In this document: one piece after another, positions 1-11,805 of the stretch | How positions within the stretch are numbered: the first letter of the stretch is position 1 | How the letters are laid out: the number at the start of each line of letters is the position of its first letter | Assembly: GCA_030549775.1 (NCBI GenBank) | Contig: CM060174.1 | Span: 24,416,693 to 24,480,692 of the forward strand | Source of the DNA: Tamarix chinensis | Lineage: Eukaryota; Streptophyta; Magnoliopsida; Caryophyllales; Tamaricaceae | Direction: 5' to 3' | Length of the DNA: 64,000 nucleotides | Notes under the pieces: generated by a model | What the model saw: the letters and a program-made list of their open reading frames with translations, nothing else | What the model was told of the DNA's origin: nothing | Databases searched by the model: none | Position numbers and translations under genes: made by a program

Positions 1-714
1 GATTACAGCAGCATATATAAATCTTTCAAGAACGCACCCAGCTCAGCTCTTATTTAAACATACGTTTGATCCCGTTTCAGCAGAGGACTCATAGCTCACG
101 GCCTAGCTCCTCTCCTCCATTCACCTAGAGATACTTCACTTGTTCTTCGGCATATCAAGAAGGAAAAAAAAACACCTACAAGTTCCGTACAGCCACATAT
201 GATGTCATTTCCCACCCATTTCAAGACGCATGCTGCTTCTGGCTATTGCTCTCGAGCCATATTTCATTACTGTATATATTTGAACAGCCGCCTGTGCCAT
301 CTAAATCTAAAGGAAAAAAAATCTCCCTCGTATAAGGAAAAAAAAAGTTATCCTAGCACTAACTTTTTATTTGAAAAAAAAAATTGAAATCCATATTTCA
401 CTTATGCTTTGACATTCTTTTCATCACATATTTTATTTTATTTTTTAGTGAAGGATAGATATGAGGGAAATTTTAAAATTAATTTCATTAGTTTGTGAAA
501 GAATGTGACTTATTTTTTTAACACCCAGGGAGAGTAAAACGCAATACGGGTGCATCAGTGCATGCGCTCACGGATGACGGATCTGCCACCACCAGTGCGC
601 ATGTGTGCCGTGTGCGGCACCACAGCAAAACATAAATTATTTACTAGCACACTAAAGCGAGTACTCCAGAGATTTCAAAGTAAAAAAGCTTGTTGGTAGT
701 ACATGCATAGATTA
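1..714. other. Non-coding stretch, no gene seen
   Basis: There is no supportable reading frame. A TATATAAA string lies near position 14, followed by pyrimidine-rich sequence, which could be the promoter edge of a gene outside the window, but no coding sequence follows. Positions 540-640 are unusually GC-rich (repeated GTGCGC/GTGTGC words) compared with the AT-rich surroundings. I could not assign either part. Confidence 0.4.
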
Positions 715-2146
715 GGAGCCTTTTGTTTTAACTTAATAAAAGTAGTTTTTTTATAATTAATTATAAAAAGTTATTTTAGATTAATATTACTGTTTAGCTT
801 CATTTTATAAAAATTATTTTTAAAATTAATTTCTTAAATCTATTTTTTATATGCTAAAATTAATAAATAGCTTTAACCTACTTTTATTAATCACTTATGT
901 AGTAAAAATATCGTTTAAAACATTGCTGTGTTTTCATACAGCACCAGGCCCACTTTTCGTAAACTCACCACTGTCCAACAATGCTATTGCAATTACGACG
1001 TTGGTTGTTGATTTCTACCTAATATACCTGAGGAATACCTACGTAATATACTTCAATAAACCAATGAGGAGTGGAGATAAGAAAATGACTGTTTTTGAAT
1101 TTAGCAATCGACTCTGCTCATATGTATAAATAAATTTGACAATCGTCCCTATTGTTTTTTATTTTATTTTTTATTTCCCAAGTAACCAGTATCTACTACT
1201 TGTGTTGTATGTATATTTGACAAAAAAATATTTATATGAAATTGAATAAGAGTTGATTTATTGTGCAAATTCTTTATAGGTCCATTTAAAAATATTGTTT
1301 TAATTATTTAATTGCGGAAGTCAAAATACAAAACACAACGCCACTATAATTATTAACTATAATCGAAATAATGTATGTTTATAATTATTAACTATAATCG
1401 AAATAATCTAAAAGGAAATATATATTACTTTTGTCGTAAATTTATAATTACAATTTATATTTATAATTGCAAGTATAATACAATTAATTATAAGTAGCCT
1501 GTAATTATGTTAATAATACATTTAAATTGATATCTCTATTGATAGTATGTAAGTGTATTTGTAGGATATATGACATCTTCATCAGATATTGCATATTAGA
1601 CCGAATCAAGGCATCAAACCTTTGTTCAATTATGTGTTCAAGAGGTTAAGAAAGACAATAGGCCTACTTCGAGTTTCAATAAAATTATGATGCTTATTAT
1701 AAATTTAAGAATGTTTATTGCATAATATAAACTTTGATTTACAATTAATATTTGAGTTTTATATGTTTGTGAATTTTATAAAGTTTGTTTAATGGTTGTT
1801 CATAATTTTTTTAACAAGTTTATAATTTTTAGTACTTTGTAATATCTTTATATTTTTTTATACATGTTAATATTTAATATTACATAATTTATATAGTAAT
1901 TATTACTAAAAGATATATATAGGAAGATAAAAACTAAAGATGGAAAAGAAAAAGTAATTTTGTAGGAAAATGAAAACCAAACACTAATAAGATACAATAA
2001 GTATTTTTTTAACATTAATTACTTATGTAATAAAAGTTAAAACAAACATACGTTTTACTTATAAAAGTACATTTTTAAAAGTAGATTTATAAAAGTAATT
2101 TTTATCTAAAAGTAGTTATTAATAATAAGTAAAACCAAACGGAGGC
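715..2146. mobile_element. MITE-like element with GGAGCC/GCCTCC inverted ends
   Basis: The left end (GGAGCCTTTTGTTTTAACTT) and the reverse complement of the right end (GCCTCCGTTTGGTTTTACTT) form an imperfect terminal inverted repeat of about 20-30 bp. The shared inner word AAAGTAG continues in both arms. The interior is extremely AT-rich, with no coding frame beyond chance. GCTCCGTTTGG-type ends are common among plant Tourist and hAT MITEs. The flanking bases (TTA on the left, TAG on the right) do not give a clear target duplication, so superfamily and exact ends are unsure. Confidence 0.55.
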
Positions 2147-2206
2147 TAGATGGAACGCTTTATCTATCTGTAGCTTCTAGCACCCTCCAATTAATCAAGT
2201 AAAATA

Positions 2207-2269
<63 letters not shown>

Positions 2270-3192
2270 GATAGATAGATAAATAAATACAAATGATTGC
2301 AGCTCTCTCCAAAATGGAAGACAAATCTAGCAGGCAGGCATTCCCATTTAACCAAATTAAACTATTTTAGGGCCGGACTCCTCAAATTTAGAAGAACCGA
2401 ATGTATCAGGCCAAAATAAAAATAAAATAAAATCAGGCAATGAAATATCGAGCAAATGGAACAGTAGTTAGTACCATTAGCGCATCCGCTGAAACAGTAG
2501 TTTTCCTTCTCGCCTTCAACGAGGCATCGAATAAATCTGGGGCGTGGCGCATTATGATTATGGGACCATGCAAATCCACAATAATAAATATACGAAAAAA
2601 CAGATATTGGTTTTTGTTTTTTTGGGATTTAAGAGGGGGAGGGGTTACGTGGATGTTTTATCTTCCGCGAGAAAAATAAAAAATAAAAAAAATATATTGT
2701 TCCATTCAGGCATCGTGCAACACTTAGAGAATACTTTAGCTAAAGCACCAACAACAACAAAGCTTGTAATAAATAAAGCACACTAACTCCTCGTACCTGA
2801 CAGGCCTGCAACCATTGGATGAATATCAAAACCTACTCTATCGCTTCATCAAGAAATAGAATACAGAAACATGCAGCTCAAGAAAAAAGAAAAAAAAAAG
2901 ACGCGTTTCACTGAGAGGCAGAGGGAGGTATCAATTAGCGGATGTTCATACATGCCGACAATGCATATATGTACGTGTTTTTCCCACCTTCTTCACCGTC
3001 GTCTTTGTTGGAAGGCTCCATCCATCGTGTTTGTTTAAGCTAGCAGGGTCCCAACACGCATGAAGAGCCCCGTTAATTAGGGCATTTGGGCAGTGGGACC
3101 ACTCCCAAGAAGAAAGGTCGACGTCTACGGTGGAATTCCGTGGATTTGATGGTTCGGTATGGTCATGAAAGGTCCCAACAAAACTTTGAATT

Positions 3193-3227
<35 letters not shown>

Positions 3228-3783
3228 AATATTGCAAAAAGCGGCGTTCCTGCTTCCACTAAGGGTAAGGCCACAACCCTGGAATAGCCAGCTCACCAGC
3301 CACTTCTTACCCATTATAGAAAGTTAGAAACACTGTGGACGAGCGGGTCATGAACATATTGATTGCGTGGATTATATAGAATCTAGGTTTGCCTTGGAAC
3401 AAGGATGATCCGAATAATAGAGAAACGATCAGTCTTACGAACCTAGTCACTAGTCAGTCAGGGGACATGGGGACGTTAAGACATATCATTTTTTTCATTT
3501 TTCACTTTAATCGGATCAATAATATATCCAACGACATATACAAGAGCATAACATTCTCAACAAAACAATTCATAAAGCTCTTCCAACAAACAATCTTTCA
3601 ATTAAGTTAGAGACCCGGGTCTTCGAACAAGGATGCCCACCGGCCGCTAAAGCAAGGATCAACGAATACTACTTTTCAAACATACCGAACAGTATTTACA
3701 CTCTTCAAAACGAATATACTTGCAGACGCCTTACCGGTAAATATTAATATAGCAAAACAATACAAATCAAACTATACAAACAC
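2147..3783. other. Intergenic, microsatellites only
   Basis: No gene recognised. The stretch holds a long (TAA)n at 2206-2269, a (TA)n at 3195-3225, and moderately GC-richer sequence around 2940-3330 whose frames resemble nothing I know. The last 13 bases are the left target duplication of the downstream LINE. Confidence 0.4.
2206..2269. repeat. (TAA)n microsatellite
   Basis: About 21 uninterrupted AAT/TAA units, followed directly by a short GATA run. Confidence 0.95.
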
Positions 3784-4469
3784 GTCTTATTACAGCTTAT
3801 ACGTCCTGTCTTTTTAAGAAGATTTTGCAAACTAGATCTGTATTACATTCTTATGTCCAGGACTGTGTGGCGAGGAGAATTGATTCTTTCAATATTAAAT
3901 CTGCTTATGAAGTAGTGCACATTTGACATGAAAGAAAGAGAGGACTGCGGTTAGTGTGGAATCCTTTATCTGTTCCAAGGCTTCGATTTTTAGTTTGGCT
4001 AGCACTAAGGAGCAGGCTTCTAACAAAAATATAGGTTATTGGAGATTGTTGTGGATGTAGATGGTACTTGTGTCTTTTGCCAGCAGTATCTGGAGACTTG
4101 TGATCATTTGTTCCAGCTCTGCCCACTCACTTCTATGTTTTAGCTCAAGATAAGGGCTACCGCCCAGGAAGAAATGATGTCATTCGAGACATAATCTTTT
4201 TAAAATGCAAGTGTTGGGGACTTTGTATGTCTCCTACATTGCTACTATATGGCATGAGCGAAACCTAAGAGTGTTTGAGAATTATTCTAGAAATAGCTCT
4301 ACTATTCAAAGAGTGATTATTCTTAATGTGGCTAGGAGGATGGTTCACCCATATATACATAATAAATATGCTAGGTGGTTGTTAATACTCGATAGTATTA
4401 TGTATAAAGGCCCGAATGTAATTCTTTCATTTTGATAGTAATAAATCTTCTTGCTTATCCAAAAAAAAA
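3784..4469 (+). mobile_element. 5'-truncated L1-type LINE (3' end only)
   Basis: This is the 3' tail of a non-LTR retrotransposon. The decayed frames encode the zinc-binding region that follows reverse transcriptase (a C-x2-C then DHLF..C pattern around 4070-4125, with stops) and a terminal segment containing SYIATIWHERNLRVF (4230-4275). The 3' UTR ends in a poly-A tract at 4461-4470. A perfect 13-bp target duplication, ACTATACAAACAC, flanks it at 3771-3783 and 4470-4482. The terminal protein segment matches that of the large LINE at 47.7-47.9 kb (SYIATVWHERNLRIF), so both belong to one family. The copy cannot be functional. Confidence 0.9.
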
Positions 4470-4499
4470 ACTATACAAACACAATAAATCAGTCATAAG

Positions 4500-4955
4500 T
4501 GATAGATTAATTTCATCTATAGATCCAACATGATTGAATGTTAATTCATCAAGATTCATACATAATATAATACAGAAGTATACCTAAATCCATAACGCGA
4601 GAATGACTAATGGATTCAAGATAATAGAGGTACTAAAGTCTTCTAGATCTGGCACACTCTCATTGGTCTCTATTAACTCATGGAAATATAATAGAACAAA
4701 GTATGTGTGACCTATGGACCATGATCCTATATATAGACAACTAACCTATAGTCTATTGTGCTATTCTAGTTTTATCCATCAACAACCTAAAATACACAAC
4801 ATCTCTAGACATTCAAGCTCACATCTAATTAGATATATTAAGCCCAATAATTTATGCCCAAAAATATGATCACTTATATACAAGCTTAATTTATACGACA
4901 ACCCGCAATTCTTACAGTTCACATATAAGTCCAAACATTGGATAAAAACCCAACA
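4500..4955 (-). repeat. Copia 3' LTR
   Basis: 456-bp LTR beginning TGATAGATTAA and ending CCCAACA in window orientation. It is homologous over its whole length to 19514-19966. ATAAG precedes it as half of the element's target duplication. Confidence 0.93.
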
Positions 4956-4966
4956 ATCTCTCACTT
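4956..4966 (-). other. Copia polypurine tract
   Basis: On the coding strand the sequence directly before the 3' LTR reads AAGTGAGAGAT, the usual purine-rich plus-strand primer position of Copia elements. Confidence 0.75.
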
Positions 4967-5586
4967 GGGCTATATATGTGACCTTATAACCACGAATTAC
5001 ATAATAACCGAATGAACTTAATATTGTTGTCATTATAAAATGTATATATAATCAATCCGGTCCATTAGTTACGGCAACGTAGGGTCAAAATGGCTTTTGT
5101 CACATTTCATCATAACTAAACCTTCAATGGTCATGTATGATGATATAACTAAACGACATAGATCAAGATGTGGATGTGTAGCATGGAAATTTTATGTAAT
5201 GTGATCTTAACATGCTTATTTCCAACTGGTCTACCTTAAAACTTTAGTGAGATCAAATCATTAATAGAGTAGAAAGGAAATAAACTGAAACTTTATTTCT
5301 ACAAAAAAAATATATAGTCAAAATGCCCATAAGCCAAAATAAAGTATCCATACATAGAGAAAATGAAGTAATACACTCCCACTAGAACTAAACATCATCA
5401 ACCTATACGAGCAAGATGCTCGACAAACTATTTGGATGGTAAAGCCTTAGCTAGTGGATCTACTATCACGGAGTCTGTATTAATGTGCACTATAGACAAT
5501 TCTTCTTTATGTACTTTTTCATTAACAACCAAGTATTTAATATCGATACTTTTCAATTTTGTAGAACTTAGGTTGTTATTAGAATA

Positions 5587-5814
5587 CTAAATTGTAGCCT
5601 TATTATTGCATAACATCTTGAGTGGTCTTTCAATAACATCAACTATACACAGTCCTATGACAAAATCTGGCAGCCATATACTGCAAGTAGAAGCCACATA
5701 GCATGCTACGAATTCCACTGCCATAGTGGAAGAGGCCACTACTATCTGTTTACCACTCTTCCAAGAAATAACACCTCCAGCCATCAAGAAAACAAAACCT
5801 GATGTAGACTTCAT
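5587..5814 (-). pseudogene. Copia pol fragment: RNase H domain
   Basis: The 75-residue frame begins MKSTSGFVFLMAGGVISWKS and continues with VASSTMAVEFVACY, the hallmark RNase H region of plant Copia polyproteins (consensus SWKS..Q..VA.STxEAE). The expected acidic Glu of STMEAE is Val-Glu here, and the frame is cut off on both sides by stops. It lies just upstream, in coding direction, of the 3' LTR. Confidence 0.88.
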
Positions 5815-6068
5815 GCTATCTTAGTATCCAACAAAATTAGAGTAAGAATATCCTACAATCTCAAGCTTGTCTAACCTTCGATATGTGAGCATGTAATATT
5901 TCTTTTTTATAAGTATTACATAACTTGTTTAGCTACTATCCAATGGTTGAGTCCTAGATTACTCTGATGTTTGCCAAGCCTTTCAGTAATGTATGCAATA
6001 TTTGGACAAGTACCCACTTGAGCATGTATTAGACTTCCCATTGTTGAAGTATAGGGAACACTTTGAAT

Positions 6069-6443
6069 TTATTTTCTTTCAAAGTCACTTTTAGGACACT
6101 GACTGAGACTAAAGTTGTCTCCTTTAGCAACATGGGTGTTTCTTGATTTATATTTCTGCATGGCATACCGCTTGAGAACCCTTTCGACATAAGCCTTTTG
6201 TAACAACCCTAGAATATCTCGAGAATGATCTCGATGTATCTTTATTCCCAATATAAAAGAGACATTGCCAAGAACTTTCATCTGAAAATCTTTAGGTAGA
6301 AATGGATTAGTGTCATGCAACAAACCTATGTCATTACATACCAGTAGTATATTATCAACATACATAACTAGAAAAATGTATTTGCTCCCATAGAACTTAG
6401 GGTATATACATTCATCTACCAAATTCATCTCAAAACCAAAAGA
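6069..6443 (-). pseudogene. Copia pol fragment: C-terminal half of reverse transcriptase
   Basis: This frame carries the RT catalytic box as YVDNILL, where active Copia enzymes have YVDD: the second catalytic Asp is replaced by Asn. It continues with MKVLGNVSFILGIKIHRD and KAYVERVLKRYAM, typical of Copia RT. Its upstream end stops exactly at the O_A insertion point (6444). The missing N-terminal half resumes at 14818 on the other side, so the two pieces were once contiguous. Confidence 0.92.
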
Positions 6444-7840
6444 TGTAATACCCCGTATTAATTAACCCTTAATTTAGACATGCAAGACTTAAAACTTGAT
6501 TAGTAAGTGAAGTAAACCATAAGATTTTTTTTTAGTTATATGCTTGTTGTCTCGAGTAGGTCCATAAATATTAAGTTATAAAAATAATCCGGATTAAGTG
6601 TAAGAAAGAGTAGAGAAGGTAAAAAAATTGACGACGATAATAATACAGATAATAAGAAGAGAGTAATTAGAAGGGATGGCTATACCAATAATCTTTTATA
6701 AATAATACTTTTAATATTAATACCCATAACAAGGATTGTAAGAATAATAATAATGTTAGCAATAATTACAAAAAAAGAAAATAGGGAAAGTGATAAAACA
6801 ATGATAATAATATTGATCATAATAATACTAGTATCATGATTTCTTTTTAAGAAAATTAAACCTTACTTAGGTGGGAATTCTTTTCCTAATAACCACACTT
6901 GCAAGCTTAATATTTTAGGGAGGCTTTTGCTAATCAATCCCTAACCAAACCCCCCATCTTTTCTCCACTTAAACCCCGCCAAAAAAATTCCCCCAACCTG
7001 TCGAAGCAACTTGCAGCCATGCAGCCCGTCACCTTTCCCTCTCCTCCCCATGCATATGTCTCTTCTTGTCTAGCAACCATCCTCCTTTTTGCAGCTTTCC
7101 CTCTATCCCTCCATTCCCTTCCCTTCTCTATGCTTCAACCTGCCCTTGCAGGCCTCCATCCCCATGCAGACCTGTCGACACCATCCCCCCCCCCCAAAAT
7201 AGAGCCCACTTGCAGCCCTCAACTCTAACCCACGCAACACCCTTTTCCCCCCAACTTCCCCTCATTTTTATTGAGTCCCCACCTGCATAAATCACCCTCT
7301 TTTCCTCTCCATTTAAGCCCTCTAATTCTCCCCTTGTATCCCTCTCTTTCCCTTCCCTAAATTCCAGCAACAAAAATTCAAATTGCAGCCCCTATCCTTC
7401 CCCTTCCCTCCACTGAATTTAGTCTAAAAAATAATCTAGCTTTTGCCTTGTGTTCCACCTCCCCAAGTAGCCAATTTTCTTCCTCAAGTAAGTACTCTAT
7501 CTTTCGGTGGGTTCGGTGCTTAAATTCATGCGTCGGCCACCTCGTTTATTTTCCTAATCGTTTTTTTTTCAAGTATTAGCTTATATAGGTTGTCTTTTGG
7601 TTATTTTTAATTTGCATAAATATTAATACTTGTAGTTTGGATGGTGTATTCACTTCTAGGTGATCTCGACCGCGCCTAGGGTATTTGTGCAAGAAGCTCG
7701 GAGTGTTAATATTTCTTAGCTCAAGGTAAATCCAACTAAACCGTAGACGGTAGAATTTTATGTGAAAATGATAGGATAGTTTTCTAGGATAAAATCATGA
7801 TAGGATGAGGATATCAAATTATTGTATTTTTGTGGGAAAT

Positions 7841-8592
7841 GGGAGCATGTTGTAGTTCATTCCTACATGAATATTATGATGTGTAAATTTATATGTGTTA
7901 TCATGCAATCTTTTTATATGCCTAAATAATATTCTAAAATTTGAAGAAGTGTATGCTAATGATAACGAACTTGGACTTATGCTAGTAAAATGAGATGAGT
8001 ATGTTTAAGGTAAAATGTAGTTTTATATGGGAGCATGTTGTAGTTCATTTCTACATGAATATCATGATGTGTAAATTAATATGTGTTATTATGCAATATT
8101 TTTATATGCCTAAGTAATATTCTAAAATTTGAAGAAGTGTATGCTAATGGTAACGAACTTGGATTTATGCTAGTAAAATGAGATGAGTATGTTTTAGGTA
8201 AAATATAGTTTTATATGGGAGCATGTTTTAGTTCATTTCTACACGAATATCATGATGTGTAAATTAATATGTGTTATCATGCGATCTTTTTATATGCCTA
8301 AGTAATATTCTAAAATGTGAAGAAGTGTATGCTAATGGTAACGAACTTGGATTTATGCTAGTAAAATGAGATGAGTATGTTTAAGGTAAAATGTAATTTT
8401 ATATGGGAGCATATTGTAGTTCATTTCTACATGAATATCATGATGTGTAAATTAATATGTGTTATCATGCAATATTTTTATATGCCTAAGTAATATTCTA
8501 AAATTTGAAGAAGTGTATGCTAATGGTAACGAACTTGGATTTATGCTAGTAAAATGAGATGAGTATGTTTAAGGTAAAATGTAGTTTTATAT
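7841..8592 (+). repeat. 188-bp tandem repeat, four copies, inside O_A
   Basis: Units begin with GGGAGCATGTTGTAGTTCAT or close variants at 7841, 8029, 8217 and 8405, a constant period of 188 bp, and are very similar to each other. The array ends near 8592. The corresponding part of O_B (about 57060-57360) has only partial copies spaced about 122 bp apart, so the array changed size after the copies diverged. Confidence 0.95.
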
Positions 8593-10886
8593 ACCATTAT
8601 TGTATTTGAGATTTATTTGTAGAAATTGTATGAATTTATGACATATTAAAAATGCATGCTAATAGTGTTTACGTGTACTACGTATGGTAAATGGTTAGGG
8701 ATAATATGGTCTTTTGTAGTACTAAAGAAATTATCGTATGTAAAATATCATTAGCTATTTTATGCTAGCGTTAATAAAAGTGAAGGAAAACGTGGTAGAT
8801 ACAGGTTGAGGGGTATTTTGGTCATTAAGGCAAAAAGGTGTTCCAAAGTGGATAATTGGACTAGTTAAATTAAGGGTTGGCCTTAAAATAATGATGGGAA
8901 TAATTGGACATTGGTTTTGAACACTGAATCAAATAATCATTCGGGCTATGGCATAATGCCTAACCCTAGGCCGTGTTGGCTTGGAATGATTGCGACTTCG
9001 TGGTCTTTGGATGTGACGTTGTTTGTTGATTGTTGACTAAGTTGAACTTTGTGAATCTCAACCTTCTAAAAGAAAATAATAACCCAGAATTGCATAAGAC
9101 AATAATTACTTAAAGAGAAAGACTCGAGTTGGAAAGGAATCTCGTGCCTCGGACTTGGCCGCTGAGTGCATAGTTTGGGCCTTCGGGTCAAGGGGCTCAC
9201 TTCTGCTCTATAGGTATTCCATATACCCTATAGGGAGTATGCGTACTTAAGGTCTTGAGTTCTAAGGTTTAGTACAGGCGACTGTTATGTCGTGTGGCTT
9301 CCTTGGCAAGCGTTGCCCTGGAATCGAGTTATTTATTTTGGTACCACCCTCCTTGACGATTTTTGTCATGGATATGGGATTGTATTCCACTTGAGAATTT
9401 TTATATAAACTATATAACCGGATTAGATACCCACCATAATACTTCTGTAATAATCGGATTAGGAATGACTTGACCTTGGTGAGATTGCTTGAAATATCAC
9501 TGGTTCTTCCTATTAGGCCATAATGTATGGTCATTGGTAAGTTAAATTGGTTATGAAATTATAAGCAAGCTTTAAATGCCTTCGATAGGGATTTTGACCT
9601 AACTCGTAATGTTAAATGTGATGTGGATATGTGTTTTGAAATCGTGGCCTTGCATGTGATCATATGTTCTATTTGAATTCCGTATTTGTATGATGTTTTC
9701 TACGTGGGTATGCTACCTCTCCGGAGGCGTTGTGGTTTACTTAGTATGACGAAATCGTATTAATACTATCACTTTTCAGAGGAGTACGTCCATGGCATGC
9801 GTTGGTTAAAGGATTACGAGGAGCTTCATTGAAATGCCTCGAAAAATTATAATTTTAAATATTATATTTAAATGAGGTGTTATTATAAAAAGTAATTAAA
9901 TAAATTATTTTATTAAAATAAAAGGAAATTAATTAGGACAAATTAAGAAGAAATTTATTACTATTTTAATTAGGAGGAATTTAGGTATTTTGACTAATTA
10001 AAGATTTTAATTTGGGAATTTATTTAAATAAATTATTTTTTTTAAATAAGAAAGAGGAAATAGTTTGAAATTAATAATAATTTTATGAATAATTTAATGG
10101 AAGAAAATTAGGGTGTTTTGCTAATTAAAATGGAATTTATGGAAAACCTTTTAAAAATCTTAATTTAGCCTAAAAAGGGATTTAAATATTATTTTATTTA
10201 AATATTATTATTTTTAAATATTTTAAATATTAAGATTAATTTAATTGGCCCTAATCTAATTTTTTCTTCTTTCCTTTTTCCCTTTTTCTTTTTCTTTCTT
10301 CCTTTTTCCTTTTCTTTTTCTTTCTTTTTCTTCTTTTTCTTTTTCCTCTTCTTTTTCCCCGTTTGGGCTGCCTTCTCCCGCGGCCCAATATTTTTCCCCT
10401 TCTTCCTTTCCCTCGGCCCAACCCGTGAACGCACGACGTCCTCCTTCCGCCCCGTTCTACGCCGCATTTTGCATCCTTTTCCGCCTGAAGCTCGTCGTTT
10501 CATTTAACGCCTACCGCCCGCGCCCGAACCGCCCGGTTCTCCCCTTTTCTTTTCTTTTCCCGGCCGACCGATCCCCCTCCTCTTCTTATTCCTTCTTCCT
10601 CCTTTCTCCTCCGTTGACGCCGTTGAAACTCCCTCCCCCGAAAATGGCATCTCCGGCTACGGTGATTAATACCGTCCGTTTCTTGTCTCATTGTCTTCCT
10701 ATTAACTCCAGGAATAAACTTTCATAATTATTAGACGTTAAATCTCGCCCGTTTCCTCTCCCTAGCCTCGTGAACTGTCGAATCAACCCAAACGTTGGCC
10801 GACCGTTTTCTGCCGCCGGCTGCACAAATTCTCGCACCCCATAACTTCCTTCCGACCCCCAAAACCCTATTATACCATCTACAATC

Positions 10887-10895
10887 TATAAATAG
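10887..10895 (+). promoter_or_regulatory. Putative TATA box of element M
   Basis: TATAAATAG lies about 1.06 kb from the start of M_A, just after the CT-rich zone. The same word, TATAAATA, occurs in the equivalent place of M_B (55139-55146, minus). Conservation in two separately inserted copies suggests the element's own promoter. Confidence 0.5.
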
Positions 10896-11739
10896 CTAGA
10901 TTGTATGAGTTTTTGAAGTTTGTTCTTCCCCGAGACCCTAAGCCCGAGTGCCGGCCACCGCGACTTTAGATGCGTATTACGCCGCCGTTAGCCAACTTCA
11001 ACGCCACCTCTGCATTCCAAATTATTCCTTGCATCGTCCTCTAGTTAACCAAACTATTTTCAACCTTCGATTTTTCTTGTACGAGCCTTAATAACCATGC
11101 AAAGATGGTTACTCATTTCGCCGGAATTTTTTTTACCCCGAAACCTTAAACCATCGTCCGCCGCCGTGCGCCGCCACCTTTGGCTGCACCACCACCATCA
11201 TTTTGTCCCTCTCCTCCTGGGAAACCATAAACATATCTTATATCACCTCAATTCTCCCTATCTTTTTCCCAACATCCATCTTCCCGCTTTTCTTCTATTT
11301 TTCCGCCCACCGTAGCCACCGTCGTGCACCACTGCCGGTGCCACCTATCCCCACTAGCCTAAGGTTGAACCCTAGACCCTCTCAACCATTTTCCATATTA
11401 TTATAAGCCTTGATTTAATTTATTTCAATTATTTGCATATAAATACCATTATTATTATTCTTAATATTTATTATTCTTAATATGTTTTATTATTAGTAGT
11501 AGTAGTATTATTGTTTTTATTATTGTTTATGTTGAGGACTAAAGCCCTACTGTATTTTAATTCGAATTTATTATTATTCCCTTATTATTTCTATTTCTAC
11601 TATTATTAATAGTAATATGTTATAAGTATAATAATTATCATTATGTTATATTTCGAATTTCTATTATTCTTATTCCATTATTATTAATACAGATATTTTA
11701 ACATTAGTGTTGTCAATAATGTTATTATTGTTGTTACTA

Positions 11740-11741
<2 letters not shown>

Positions 11742-11804
<63 letters not shown>
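11742..11804. repeat. (TTA)n microsatellite in M_A
   Basis: About 21 TTA units. M_B carries a matching AAT run in the reverse orientation at 53979-54031, so the run belongs to the element. Confidence 0.93.

Positions 11805-11805
<1 letters not shown>

Noticed and set aside
199..387. 62-codon plus-strand frame near the left edge
   Set aside because: Ends in A-rich low-complexity sequence with no recognisable protein features. A UTR or promoter origin is as likely.
2946..3314. 122-codon minus-strand frame
   Set aside because: It runs through a (TA)n microsatellite (Tyr-Ile repeats) and shows no domain.
7019..7373. Overlapping 60-80-codon frames rich in Pro/Ser/Leu
   Set aside because: They arise from the CT-rich zone of element O, have no motif, and are not conserved as frames in O_B.
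10198..10727. Frames with long Lys/Arg/Glu runs or Pro/Ser-rich sequence
   Set aside because: Products of the CT-rich tract in M_A. The equivalent tract in M_B gives different frames.
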